64,000 bases of DNA, from the NCBI RefSeq assembly GCF_003855495.1, contig NZ_CP034086.1:2393501-2457500 (forward strand), read 5' to 3'. This document shows, in pieces, positions 1 through 9,317 of this stretch. Numbering within the stretch: position 1 is the first letter of the stretch; each line of letters starts with the position of its first letter. This DNA comes from Methylocystis rosea. Its GTDB lineage: Bacteria > Pseudomonadota > Alphaproteobacteria > Rhizobiales > Beijerinckiaceae. Below the pieces are notes generated by a model. The model was not told the origin of the DNA. It saw only the letters and a program-made list of their open reading frames with translations, and did no database searches. A program made the translations under genes and the position numbers.

Positions 1-2
1 TC

Positions 3-878
3 GACGCAACGCGCGCATTCACGCGCTTCTTCCCTGCGGCCGGACAGATGTCGCTGCCGCTCGAGGCGCAGCAGAATGACAAGCTGATCGTCAGCGGCGC
101 GCAGGCGACGGTCATCTCGAACAGCGGCCGCATCTCGCGCGGCACGAACATTGCGCTCGACGGCGCCGGCGAAGCGATTATCGAGCACGGCCCTGGCCTC
201 GTCGCTTTTTGGATCGAGCGCGCCGGCGCATCGCCCTGGCCGGCGCCGGCGGCGCGCGCGCTCAATCCGCCGCAGCGCGTGGCGCTGGAGGGCGCGGCGA
301 TGCGCTTTTCGATCAAGGGCGACAAACCTGTGCTGTTGAGAGCGACAGGCGGCGCACCGGCGATCGTCGGTTTCACGCAGAATGGCAGGCGGGAGACGCT
401 CGCCTTCGCCAATGGCGTCGATCTTCATCGCTACATGACGCCGGGCGAAGCGACGCTCGACATTTACGCGCCCTACGACGGCGCGCTGTCCGGCATGCTC
501 GATATTTCGACGCAGCCCGTTACCGAAGCGCATGAAGGCGTGAACGACGCGGTGGCGGTTTCGCCCGGCGCAAGCGCGCTCTTCAGCTTCGAGGTGAAGG
601 AAGGGCGCAATATCGGTATCGGCGTGCGCGCGGAGCCCGATCGCGTCAGCGCGCGGCTCATGGATGCGCAAGGCAAGACGCTCGGCGAAGGCGTCGCGCA
701 AACGATGACGCTCTCGCCCGGCCGCTATTTTATCGAGGCGCGCACGCCCGCCGACGCGCAGGCGACGACGATCCGTGCGGCGATCGTCGGGCTGTCGCCG
801 CCTGTGAACGCGCCGCCGGCGGAGATCGTCGCCGAGCTGCTCGACAAGGCCGGCATGAAGAAAAGCAAGGCGCAATGA
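3..878 (+). CDS. Hypothetical secreted-type protein, 5' end cut by window
   Basis: The reading frame is already open at the first base of the window, so this is the C-terminal part of a longer gene; the ATG at 48 is only an internal methionine. I do not recognise the family. The last third (from about base 560) alternates short hydrophobic strands with glycine and proline turns and reads like a bacterial pre-peptidase C-terminal (PPC) beta-sandwich, which would suit an exported protein. The stop codon overlaps the ATG of the alpha-2-macroglobulin gene (ATGA at 875-878), so the two are probably translationally coupled. By position it is a candidate partner of the macroglobulin/PbpC system. Function unknown. 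Confidence 0.7.
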   Translation, partial: DATRAFTRFFPAAGQMSLPLEAQQNDKLIVSGAQATVISNSGRISRGTNIALDGAGEAIIEHGPGLVAFWIERAGASPWPAPAARALNPPQRVALEGAAMRFSIKGDKPVLLRATGGAPAIVGFTQNGRRETLAFANGVDLHRYMTPGEATLDIYAPYDGALSGMLDISTQPVTEAHEGVNDAVAVSPGASALFSFEVKEGRNIGIGVRAEPDRVSARLMDAQGKTLGEGVAQTMTLSPGRYFIEARTPADAQATTIRAAIVGLSPPVNAPPAEIVAELLDKAGMKKSKAQ

Positions 879-3800
879 TTTCGAAAGGCGCGGCGATGAA
901 AAACATTCTGCTTCTCTCTCTCTGCGCGCTCCTTGCCGCGGCGACGCCGCTGCGCGCGGAAGCCCCGCCCGTCTTCGATCGCGCGCAACGCGCCGATGGC
1001 GCGCGCGTCGCGCCGGATCGGTTTTTGCGCGCCTATGATCCGGTGACGCTCTTCTTTCCGAGCGACACGGGGCCGAAGGCCGGCGGCGCGGAAGACACGC
1101 CGCAAAAATATGTGACGATGACCCCGCAGCCTGCCGGCGAATGGCGCTGGCTCGGTCCGCGCGCGCTGCAATTTCGCCCCGCCGACGCCTGGAAGCCGCT
1201 GTCGCGCGTCGACGTGAAGCTCGGCGCAGCGGAGACCAGACTCGTCGCGCTGCTGCCGACGCCGCGTTCCACCAATCCCGCCGAGGGCGCCGATCCGCAA
1301 CTCGAACTGACGCAGATCGCCCTCACATTCGCCGAGCCGGTCGACGTCGCCGCGCTGACGCGGCTGCTCACGATCGAAATTCGTCCCGCGCCCGGCGTTT
1401 CGCCGCAAGGCGGACAAATGCTCAGCGCTTCGGCCTATGAAATCCGCGCGCTGGAGCGGGGCGAGCGCGCCGAGGAGCAGACCTACGTCATCCGCTTCCG
1501 TGAACGGATCGCCGACGGCCGCGTTGCGATCCTGCGGCTGCGGCTTTCCGACGAAGCCGGACTCGACGACCAGACCTATGAATTGCGGCTGCGCACTGCC
1601 CCGCCCTTCGCGGCGACGGAGGCGAGCTGCGGCCACGGCTGGAGCGACGACCGCGCCGAAAACGTGCTGCGCTGCGCATCCTATCTTACGACGCCCGAGA
1701 GCGGCGAAGAGGAAGGCGACGCCGCCGCCATCCCCTATGCGCCGACGAGCAAGCGGCAGCTCACGCTCTCCTTTAATGCGACGCCCGAGACGATCGACAT
1801 TCTGCGCGCGCGCGAGGCGCTTCGGATCACGCCGCCCGTCGACGATCTTGCCGTCGAAACCGACGGCAGGCGACTGCGCATGGTCGCGAAATTCCTCTCG
1901 GACCAGGTTTACGAACTCTCCATCGCTCAAGGCGCGCTGAAAGACTCGCAAGGACGCGCGCTGGCGAGCGCCTTCTCGCAGCGCTTCGCCTTCACGCGCG
2001 ACGCGCCGGCGCTGCAATGGGACGCGGGCTATGGCGTCGCCGAGCGGTTTGGCCCGCAACTTCTGCCGTTGCGCGGGCGCGGCTATGACCGCGCCGACAT
2101 CCGCATCCACGCCATAGATCCCCTGTCGCGCGACTTCTTTCCCTTCCCGGCGCATGGCGTCGACACGAGCGATTCCGACGCGCCGCCCCTGCCCGGCAAC
2201 GAGCCGAAGTCGTGGAGCGAGACCGCAAACATCGAGGCTGAGGCGATCAAGCAGCGCATCAAATCGCTCGGATCGCCCGCGGTGTCGCGACTCGTCGATC
2301 TGCCGATCCGCCGCAACGGCCCCGATGCGAAATTCGGCGTCGATCTCAAGGAGGATTTCGCCAAAGTCAGCGGCCGCGATCAGCCGGGGACCTATCTCGT
2401 CGGCCTGCGCGCGGTCGATGACGACAAGCGCCGCTGGCTGCGCGTGCAGATCACAGATCTCTCGCTCTCGGCCATCGAAGAGCCGACGCGGGTGCGCTTC
2501 GCGGTCACGTCGCTGTCGACGACGCAGCCTGTGAGCGGCGCGCAAATCCGCGTCGAAGGGATCAAGGACGAAAAATTCGTCACGCTGGCGAGCGGAACCA
2601 CCGACGCTTCGGGCTTCTTTTCCTGGACGCCCGACAAGCGCGGCGCCGGCGAAGCGCGCCGCATCGTCGTGAACAAGGGGCTCGATACGCTCGTCATCGA
2701 CCCCAACAGCGCGCCCTCGGAATATTCGCGGGAAATCTGGTCGAAGCCGGAGTCGGAATGGCTCGCCTGGACAAGCGAGGCGGACCAGCCGCGCGCCGAA
2801 AAGCCGCGCACGCTCTGCCATCTCTTCTCGGAGCGGCCCATTTATCGGCCGGAAGAATTCGCGCACATCAAGGGTTTTGTGCGCAGCTATCGCGGCGGGG
2901 CGCTGAGCCTGACGAAGACCGGCGGAACGCTTGTCGTGACGGGACCCGCCAATCAGGAATGGCGCATTCCGGTGAAGCTCGACTCCGCCGGCGGCTTCTA
3001 TCACAAATTCGACGCGCAAACTCAGGCGACCGGCGACTATTCAGCGCGGTTTGAACCGGATGCGCCGAAAAAGTCGAAGAAGGCCGAAGCGCAGAAGAGC
3101 GAAACGGAAGAAGCGGCCGAGGGAGAGAGCGAAGCGACGGAGCCGGCTCAGGACATTTCCTGCGGCCAGTTCACCTTCAAGAAAGAAGCCTATCGGCTGC
3201 CGACGTTTGAGGTCGTGCTCAATGCGCCGCAGACCGTTGCGCTCGACGGGACCTTCGACGTCGACCTCCTTGCCCGTTATTTCGCTGGCGGGCTTGCAGC
3301 GGAGCGCCCCGTCAAATGGCGGGCCGCGCAATTTCCGCATGTCTTCACGCCGCCGGGGCGCGAAGGCTTTCTCTTTTCGACCGACGCGCGTTTCTCCGGC
3401 GACGGCAAGTTCAAGTCGACCGCGGTGCTCGAGCGAGATCAGCGCACCGACGCCGGCGGCGCCGCGCGCATGACCTTCGACACCGCGATCGAGCCGACGG
3501 CGCAGCCGCGCCGCTACTCCATCGAAGCGACGGTGACCGGCGACGACGGCATAGAAGTGCGCAACGTGCAGAACGTCATCGCGCTGCCGCCTTTCGTGCT
3601 CGGCGTGAAGACGCCGCGCTATGTGGAGCGTCCCGGCGCGGTGACGCCGGAGTTCATCGCCATTGACGGCAAGGGCGACGCGGTCGTCGGTCTGGAGATG
3701 ACGCTGCGGCTCATCAAGCGCAACTGGATTTCGACGCTGCAGGCGTCCGACTTCGCCCAGGGCGCGGCGAAATATGTCACGCAGACGCAGGACGACGTTC

Positions 3801-6724
3801 TGATCGAACGCAAGGTGACGAGCGCCAAGGAGGCGCAGAAGGTCGAATTGGCGACGCGCGACGCCGGCGTCTATGTCGTGCAGCTCGAAGCCTATGACAG
3901 GCTCAAGCGCCGGCAGCAGGTGAGCGTCGACTTCTTCGTCGGCGGCGATACGCCTGTCACTTTCGCGCGGCCGCCCGCCGAATCCGCGACGATCACGACC
4001 GACAAGGACAAATATGCGCCGGGCGAGTCCGCGACGCTCATCATCCAGTCGCCGTTCCAGAACGCGCGCGCCCTCGCCATCGTCGAACAGCCGAACGGCG
4101 TCTACGACTATGAGTTCGTCGACATCGCCAACGGTTTCGGGCGCTATACGCTGCCGGTGAAAAAGGAGCAGACGCCAAAGCTCGCTGTGCATTTTCTGAT
4201 CATGCGCGGACGGTTGAAGGACGCGCCGCCGCAACCGACGGCGAGTTTCGACCAAGGCAAGCCTGTCACCATCGCCGCGACGAAATGGATCGAGGTGACG
4301 CCGGTCAAGAACATCGTCAATGTGAAGATCGAACATCCGGCCAAGGCGCGCCCGGGCGACACGGTCGAGGTCGCGCTGCGGCTTTCCGACGACGCCGGCA
4401 AGCCGCTCGCCGGCGAAGCGACCTTCTGGATGGTCGATCAGGCGGTGCTGTCGCTCGCCAAGGAACGCCCGCTCGATCCCCTGCCCGACTTCATCGTCGA
4501 GCGCGAAACCAAAATGGCGGCGCGCGACACGCGCAACATGGCTTTCGGCGTCATTCCGCTCGAAGAGATCGCCGGCGGCGACGGCGACGAACTGCAGGAA
4601 TGGGGCGCCGAGAACAATATCTCCGTGCGCAAGAATTTCACGCCCGTGCCGATCTATCTGCCGAGCGTGAAGATCGGCCCCGACGGCGTCGTCAAAATCA
4701 AGGTGCAGCTTCCCGATACGCTGACCGTGTTCAAGCTGCGCGCCAAAGCGGTCAGCGGGCCGGATCGCTTCGGCGCGGCCGGCGGCGAAATGCTGATCCG
4801 GCAGGCGCTCGTCGCGCAGCCGGCGCTGCCGCGATTCATCAGGCCGGGCGATTCCTTCGATATCGGACTTGTCGCGCGCATCGTCGAAGGGCCCGGCGGC
4901 GCCGGCAAGGCGTCGATCACGGCGCCGGCGCTGAAGCTCTCGGGCGAGACCAGCCGCAAAATCGAATGGGCGCAGAACAGACCTGTGCGGATCGATCTGC
5001 GCGCGGCGGCTCCGGCGCAACTCGACGGCGACGCGACGCTCGGCTTTCGCATCGAGCGTGACGCCGACCGCGCGAAAGACGCGGTCGAAATCGCCCTGCC
5101 GGTGAAGCAGGATCGCGAAGCGACGCGCCGCTTCGAATTGGTCGAGATCGCGCCCGGCGAAACCAAAACGCTTGCTCCTGCTGGCGAGCAGTCGCGGCCG
5201 GGCAGCTTCTCGCGCGAGACGATCGTCGCCGCCGATCCGTCGATCGTGAAGCTCGTCGCCGGGTTGAACGCGCTCGTCGAATATCCTTATGGCTGCACCG
5301 AGCAACGGCTGTCGCTCGCGCGCGGCGGTCTGGCGCTGAAGAGCTTCGGGCCAATTCTCGCGGCGGCGGGGCTTGAGGATCGCGTCTCCGCCAATGTGAA
5401 ATCGACGGCGCAAATCATCGACCAGTCGATCGACGCCGACGGGCTCGTCGCCTTCTGGCCGCGGGCGCGCGGCAATGTCTCGCTGACCGCCTGGTCTTAT
5501 GATTTCCTTGCGCGGGCGGAACGCGCCGGCGAGCCGATCGACAAGGCGCTTCTGGGTCGCCTCGCCAATATCCTGAAATTGTCGCTGCGCTCCGATTATC
5601 CGCGACTGCTGTCGGGCGATGAATTGCGCGAGCGCGTCGAGGCGCTTTCGGCGCTTGCCGAAGGCGGCAAGCTCGACGACTCCTATGTCGCGGAATTTTC
5701 GCGCCGCGCCGACTTCCTGCCCAATATCAGCGTCGCGCAGATGGCCTCCGCCGCCGCGCTTCTCCCCAATGTCGATCAGCGCGCGCTCGCGTCGCTGATC
5801 GATACGATGTGGAGCCGCGTGAAATTCGCCAGCCGCAATGGCGTGCAGGTCTATGCGGGACAGGCGGCGGAGAGCGCTTCGCCGATCATTCTGCCGTCCG
5901 AGACTCGCAGCCTCGCTGAAATGGTGCGCGCCGCGGCGCTCGCCGCCTCGGGCGATCCGCGCGCCAATGCGCTACGCGACGCTCTGCTGCGGCTTGGCGA
6001 AAGCGACGGCTGGGGAACGACAAACGCCGACGCCGCCGCCATCGAAGCGCTGGCCGAGGGCTGGCGGCGGCCGACCGCGTCGATCGGCGTGACCTTCAAC
6101 GATGGCGGACAGGATCGCGCGCTGACGCTCGACGCCAATACGCCTGTCGTCCGCCATGTCTCCAGCAGCGACGCGCCGCTGAAGATCGCCAACGGCTCCA
6201 ACGCGCCGCTCGTCGCGATGATCGAGACAAGCTACATGCCGGCGGAGCCGGGCGCGAAGGCTCAAGCGACGAGCGACGGCTTTACGATCACGCGGCAGGG
6301 CTGGCGCATCGAAAGCGGCAAGGCGCCGGAAAAGATCGAAGTTCGCGACGGCGTTTTGCAGGTGAAGCAAGGCGACCTCATCGAAGAGACGGCGGAAGTG
6401 GTCAATCCCGAGGATCGCACGCATATCGCGATTTCGATCCCGCTCGCGGCGGGCTTCGAGCCGCTCAATCCCAATCTCGCCACGGCGCCCGCCGAAGCGC
6501 AGCCCTCAATGGCGCCGACGCTGCCGCCGACATGGGTCGCCTTTGGTGATGACCGCGTGTTCTACGCCTATGATTCGCTTCCCAAAGGAACCTATCGCTT
6601 CGCCTTTCGCCTGCGCGCACAGACGGCGGGCGCCTATACGCAGCCGCCAGCGCTTGTCGAAGCGATGTACAAGAGGGGCCTTCGCGCGACGAGCGCCGGA
6701 GCGCGACTGGAGATTGGGAAGTAA
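875..6724 (+). CDS. Bacterial alpha-2-macroglobulin family protein (thioester type)
   Basis: A 1949-residue protein, the size expected of large bacterial alpha-2-macroglobulins, thought to trap foreign proteases in the periplasm. It begins with an export signal (hydrophobic run LLLSLCALLAAATPL). Many macroglobulin-type beta domains follow. The A2M core (VQLPDTLTVFKLRAKAVSGPDRFG region) is near residue 1275. The thioester motif GCTEQ lies at residues 1473-1477 with Cys1474, so the covalent trap looks intact. An all-helical thioester domain follows to about residue 1700. A Lys/Glu-rich stretch near residues 730-755 could be a linker. The start at 875 overlaps the preceding stop; a second ATG at 896 gives a more compact signal peptide and is equally possible. 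It is followed by pbpC, the classical neighbour of this family. Confidence 0.95.
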   Translation: MISKGAAMKNILLLSLCALLAAATPLRAEAPPVFDRAQRADGARVAPDRFLRAYDPVTLFFPSDTGPKAGGAEDTPQKYVTMTPQPAGEWRWLGPRALQFRPADAWKPLSRVDVKLGAAETRLVALLPTPRSTNPAEGADPQLELTQIALTFAEPVDVAALTRLLTIEIRPAPGVSPQGGQMLSASAYEIRALERGERAEEQTYVIRFRERIADGRVAILRLRLSDEAGLDDQTYELRLRTAPPFAATEASCGHGWSDDRAENVLRCASYLTTPESGEEEGDAAAIPYAPTSKRQLTLSFNATPETIDILRAREALRITPPVDDLAVETDGRRLRMVAKFLSDQVYELSIAQGALKDSQGRALASAFSQRFAFTRDAPALQWDAGYGVAERFGPQLLPLRGRGYDRADIRIHAIDPLSRDFFPFPAHGVDTSDSDAPPLPGNEPKSWSETANIEAEAIKQRIKSLGSPAVSRLVDLPIRRNGPDAKFGVDLKEDFAKVSGRDQPGTYLVGLRAVDDDKRRWLRVQITDLSLSAIEEPTRVRFAVTSLSTTQPVSGAQIRVEGIKDEKFVTLASGTTDASGFFSWTPDKRGAGEARRIVVNKGLDTLVIDPNSAPSEYSREIWSKPESEWLAWTSEADQPRAEKPRTLCHLFSERPIYRPEEFAHIKGFVRSYRGGALSLTKTGGTLVVTGPANQEWRIPVKLDSAGGFYHKFDAQTQATGDYSARFEPDAPKKSKKAEAQKSETEEAAEGESEATEPAQDISCGQFTFKKEAYRLPTFEVVLNAPQTVALDGTFDVDLLARYFAGGLAAERPVKWRAAQFPHVFTPPGREGFLFSTDARFSGDGKFKSTAVLERDQRTDAGGAARMTFDTAIEPTAQPRRYSIEATVTGDDGIEVRNVQNVIALPPFVLGVKTPRYVERPGAVTPEFIAIDGKGDAVVGLEMTLRLIKRNWISTLQASDFAQGAAKYVTQTQDDVLIERKVTSAKEAQKVELATRDAGVYVVQLEAYDRLKRRQQVSVDFFVGGDTPVTFARPPAESATITTDKDKYAPGESATLIIQSPFQNARALAIVEQPNGVYDYEFVDIANGFGRYTLPVKKEQTPKLAVHFLIMRGRLKDAPPQPTASFDQGKPVTIAATKWIEVTPVKNIVNVKIEHPAKARPGDTVEVALRLSDDAGKPLAGEATFWMVDQAVLSLAKERPLDPLPDFIVERETKMAARDTRNMAFGVIPLEEIAGGDGDELQEWGAENNISVRKNFTPVPIYLPSVKIGPDGVVKIKVQLPDTLTVFKLRAKAVSGPDRFGAAGGEMLIRQALVAQPALPRFIRPGDSFDIGLVARIVEGPGGAGKASITAPALKLSGETSRKIEWAQNRPVRIDLRAAAPAQLDGDATLGFRIERDADRAKDAVEIALPVKQDREATRRFELVEIAPGETKTLAPAGEQSRPGSFSRETIVAADPSIVKLVAGLNALVEYPYGCTEQRLSLARGGLALKSFGPILAAAGLEDRVSANVKSTAQIIDQSIDADGLVAFWPRARGNVSLTAWSYDFLARAERAGEPIDKALLGRLANILKLSLRSDYPRLLSGDELRERVEALSALAEGGKLDDSYVAEFSRRADFLPNISVAQMASAAALLPNVDQRALASLIDTMWSRVKFASRNGVQVYAGQAAESASPIILPSETRSLAEMVRAAALAASGDPRANALRDALLRLGESDGWGTTNADAAAIEALAEGWRRPTASIGVTFNDGGQDRALTLDANTPVVRHVSSSDAPLKIANGSNAPLVAMIETSYMPAEPGAKAQATSDGFTITRQGWRIESGKAPEKIEVRDGVLQVKQGDLIEETAEVVNPEDRTHIAISIPLAAGFEPLNPNLATAPAEAQPSMAPTLPPTWVAFGDDRVFYAYDSLPKGTYRFAFRLRAQTAGAYTQPPALVEAMYKRGLRATSAGARLEIGK

Positions 6725-6754
6725 TGACTGTTGGCGATCCTGCGCCGACGCGCC

Positions 6755-6860
6755 CCTTCTCCCGCTTGCGGGAGAAGGTGTCACGCCGAAGGCGTGACGG
6801 ATGAGGGCCCTCACCCGACCCCGCTTCGCGGGGCCACCCTCTCCCGCGTGCGGGAGAGGG
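6755..6860 (+). repeat. Mosaic REP-like element of four hairpins
   Basis: Four perfect inverted repeats stand in a row: 6755-6778 (11-bp arms, TT loop), 6781-6797 (7-bp arms around GAA), 6819-6833 (CCCCGC/GCGGGG) and 6837-6860 (11-bp arms, GT loop). A GAGGGCCCTC palindrome sits between the second and third. The architecture is typical of dispersed intergenic palindromic repeats of Hyphomicrobiales. It fills the junction between the macroglobulin gene and pbpC and contains the apparent pbpC start codon at 6801. It could act as an mRNA-stabilising or attenuating structure between the two cistrons, but that is inference. Confidence 0.85.
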
Positions 6861-9188
6861 TTCGCGCGCCTTGCAATAGCTCTGCCTGTGATTTCATTAA
6901 TTTTATGCGCCGCCTGGCTCTCGCATGCGGCGCTGTCGCGCGCCGAACTCGTCGCGCCGCGCGCCAGCGCCATCGTTTATGACCGCAACGGCGCCTTTCT
7001 CTCGCAGATCGGCGAGAAGATTCGCGACCCTGCGACGAACACGACGCACGTCGACTATGGCTACTGGCCGCTCGCATCCATTCCGCAGCGCATGGCGCGC
7101 GCGACGCTCGCTCTCGAAGATCGCCGCTTCTACGATCATTCCGGCGTTGACGTCCGCGCGCTGCTGCGCGCCGCATGGCGTAACCTGACCTCGCGCGGCA
7201 GACGCGAAGGCGCCTCGACGATCGCCATGCAGGTCGCGCGCATGCAGGGCGAGCGGCCGCGCTCATTCGCCGAAAAGCTGGCGCAGGCCGCGACCGCGCT
7301 CGCCATCATCGCGCGCAATGGACATGAGGCGACGCTGGCGCATTATCTGCGGCTTGCGCCCTATGGGCTCAACGGACATGGCGTCGCCTACGCGGCGCGT
7401 TTTTATTTCGACAAGCCGGTCGAGGATCTTTCCTGGGCGCAGGCGGCGCTGCTCGCCGCCATCCCGCAATCGCCGGGACGGATGAACATCACACGCGAGA
7501 GCGGCCTCGTCCTAGCGACGGCGCGCGCGCGTCATGCGCTCGTGCGGCTCGAAGAAGAAGGCGCGCTCGACGGCGCGCAGGCGGCGCTGGCGCGCGCAGA
7601 GCTCGATCATCTGCGGCCGCTCGACGCCAAACGCCGCCCCGAAACATTGCATCTGGCGCTGCGCTACGAAGCGCTCGCGCATGAAGGCTTGGCGCGGCCG
7701 GTGGCGGAGGGCGATCGGCGCATCAATGCGACGATCGATCTGGCGGTCGAACGAGACGTGCTGCATCTCGCCCGCCGCTATCTATCGAACTTCCGCCGCC
7801 GCGGCGCCCGGCAGGTCGCGGTCATGGTCATTGAGCGCGGAACAAACGCCGTCATCGCCGATGTCGGCTCCTCCGACTATAACGACCCACAGGCCGGGGC
7901 CTTCGATTTCACCCGCGTGCGGCGTTCGCCCGGTTCGACGCTAAAACCCTTCATCTATGCGCTGGCGTTCGAGCGCGGCGCTCTCAAGACCACGGATCTC
8001 TTGAACGACATTCCCGAAGGCGCCTCGGGCGTATCGAACGCCGACGGGCTCTATCTTGGGCCGCTGACGCCGCGTCAGGCGCTCGCCAATTCCCGCAACG
8101 TGCCGGCGACCAATCTGCTGCGGCGCGTCGGCCTCGAGGCGAATTTCAGCTTCCTTCGCGACCTCGGCCTGCATGATCTCGAAACGCCGGCGGAGAGTTT
8201 CGGGATTTCCATGGCGATCGGCGCCTTGCCGACGCGGCTCGAGGATGTGATGCGCGCCTATGCGGCGCTCGCCGACGACGGGATCATGCGCGACCTTGCG
8301 TTCACGCGCGACGAATCGCGACGTCCGGCGCGGCGCGTGCTCTCGATCGACAGCGCGCGGCTGATCGCCTCGATGCTCGCCGATCCGCAGGCGCGGCTTC
8401 CGTCCTTTCCGCGCTACGGGCCGCTTGATTATCCGTTCGCCGTCGCCGTGAAGACCGGAACGTCGCAAGCCTATCGCGACGCCTGGACGATCGCCTTCTC
8501 GCACAAATTCATCGTCGGCGTGTGGCTCGGCCGCGGCGACGCCGGCGCGATGCGCGCGATGACGGGCGTGTCATCGGCGGCGCGGCTCGCCCACGCCGTG
8601 CTCGTAAAGCTCCATGGCGCGAAGCCCGGAGACATCGCGCCGGAAATTTTTGCGCCGCCGCCGGGGCGCATCGCCATCGATCTCTGTCGCGCGGGAGATG
8701 GCGCCGACTGCGCGCAAACGCTGCGCGAATGGGTGAAGCCGGAGGACGCCGATTGGAGCCAGACGCAAGATCCGCGTCCTCAACCTGAGGAGCCGCAAAG
8801 CGGCGTCTCAAAGGATCCGGAAACAGCGCTCTGCGCGCCGTCCGCCTTCGAGGCGCGCCTTTCCGGCGCTCCGCAGGGGGAGAAAGCGGATCGGGCGTGC
8901 GACTCGCCAGCAATGAGCGTCGCGCCGCTCGTCATCGCGACGCCGGAGCACAATACGCATATCTGGCGAAACCCGGAGCAGCCCGAGCGCTTCAACCGTC
9001 TCGCGTTGAAACTCGCGCCCTCAGGCGCAGATGCGCAGATCGTCTGGACGATCGACGGCGAACCTTTCGCCACGGCGCAGGCGAATGAGACCGTGTTCTG
9101 GCCGATGACGCCCGGCAGACATCGCATTCAGGCGCGGCTGGCGCTCGTCCCTGTCGCGTCGCGCGCGGTGAAGGTTGTGATCGAGTGA
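6801..9188 (+). CDS. pbpC: Penicillin-binding protein 1C (bifunctional transglycosylase/transpeptidase)
   Basis: Class A PBP that polymerises and cross-links peptidoglycan, anchored in the inner membrane by a helix at about residues 25-42. The GT51 domain shows LEDRRFYDH with catalytic Glu106 and GASTIAMQVARM at about 137-148. The transpeptidase domain has the SxxK tetrad at Ser379-Lys382 (SPGSTLKPF), an SRN motif and KTGTS near residue 560. The C-terminal 90 residues match the BiPBP_C domain that marks the 1C subclass. The first 24 residues are encoded by the hairpin repeat and do not look like native protein; a GTG at 6888 is the only later in-frame start I see. Its pairing with alpha-2-macroglobulin is a known bacterial module joining protease trapping to wall repair. 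Confidence 0.95.
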   Translation: MRALTRPRFAGPPSPACGRGFARLAIALPVISLILCAAWLSHAALSRAELVAPRASAIVYDRNGAFLSQIGEKIRDPATNTTHVDYGYWPLASIPQRMARATLALEDRRFYDHSGVDVRALLRAAWRNLTSRGRREGASTIAMQVARMQGERPRSFAEKLAQAATALAIIARNGHEATLAHYLRLAPYGLNGHGVAYAARFYFDKPVEDLSWAQAALLAAIPQSPGRMNITRESGLVLATARARHALVRLEEEGALDGAQAALARAELDHLRPLDAKRRPETLHLALRYEALAHEGLARPVAEGDRRINATIDLAVERDVLHLARRYLSNFRRRGARQVAVMVIERGTNAVIADVGSSDYNDPQAGAFDFTRVRRSPGSTLKPFIYALAFERGALKTTDLLNDIPEGASGVSNADGLYLGPLTPRQALANSRNVPATNLLRRVGLEANFSFLRDLGLHDLETPAESFGISMAIGALPTRLEDVMRAYAALADDGIMRDLAFTRDESRRPARRVLSIDSARLIASMLADPQARLPSFPRYGPLDYPFAVAVKTGTSQAYRDAWTIAFSHKFIVGVWLGRGDAGAMRAMTGVSSAARLAHAVLVKLHGAKPGDIAPEIFAPPPGRIAIDLCRAGDGADCAQTLREWVKPEDADWSQTQDPRPQPEEPQSGVSKDPETALCAPSAFEARLSGAPQGEKADRACDSPAMSVAPLVIATPEHNTHIWRNPEQPERFNRLALKLAPSGADAQIVWTIDGEPFATAQANETVFWPMTPGRHRIQARLALVPVASRAVKVVIE

Positions 9189-9209
9189 CTCCTGAGCGTC
9201 CCTCGTCTT

Positions 9210-9302
9210 CATTTCTCGATTGGCGTTGGTAGCGACGAGCTTGAACTGCGGGAATTTCTGGTCGCCTGAATCGAGCTTGCCGTTGTGGTTGGTGACGCTC
9301 AT
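9210..9302 (-). pseudogene. C-terminal scrap of a small beta-rich protein
   Basis: On the minus strand an open stretch reads VSFAMSVTNHNGKLDSGDQK, then continues to a VATNANRE sequence before running into sequence antisense to pbpC. It begins with VSF, exactly where the broken gene at 12056-12261 reads PGEQKLPVSF. It therefore looks like the missing C-terminal half of the same or a sister gene, left behind by recombination. There is no convincing start codon or ribosome-binding site. It lies downstream of the pbpC stop in the opposite direction. Confidence 0.45.
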
Positions 9303-9317
9303 CGCGAACGAAACTTC

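Noticed and set aside
725..3019. 764-codon open frame on the minus strand
   Set aside because: Lies wholly opposite the alpha-2-macroglobulin gene; Arg/Ala-rich shadow text caused by high GC, with no domain or start signal.
3041..5413. 790-codon open frame on the minus strand
   Set aside because: Second antisense shadow of the macroglobulin gene.
6801..6887. Treating residues 1-29 of PbpC as certain
   Set aside because: They are encoded by a dispersed repeat, so I keep the start only as the formal one.
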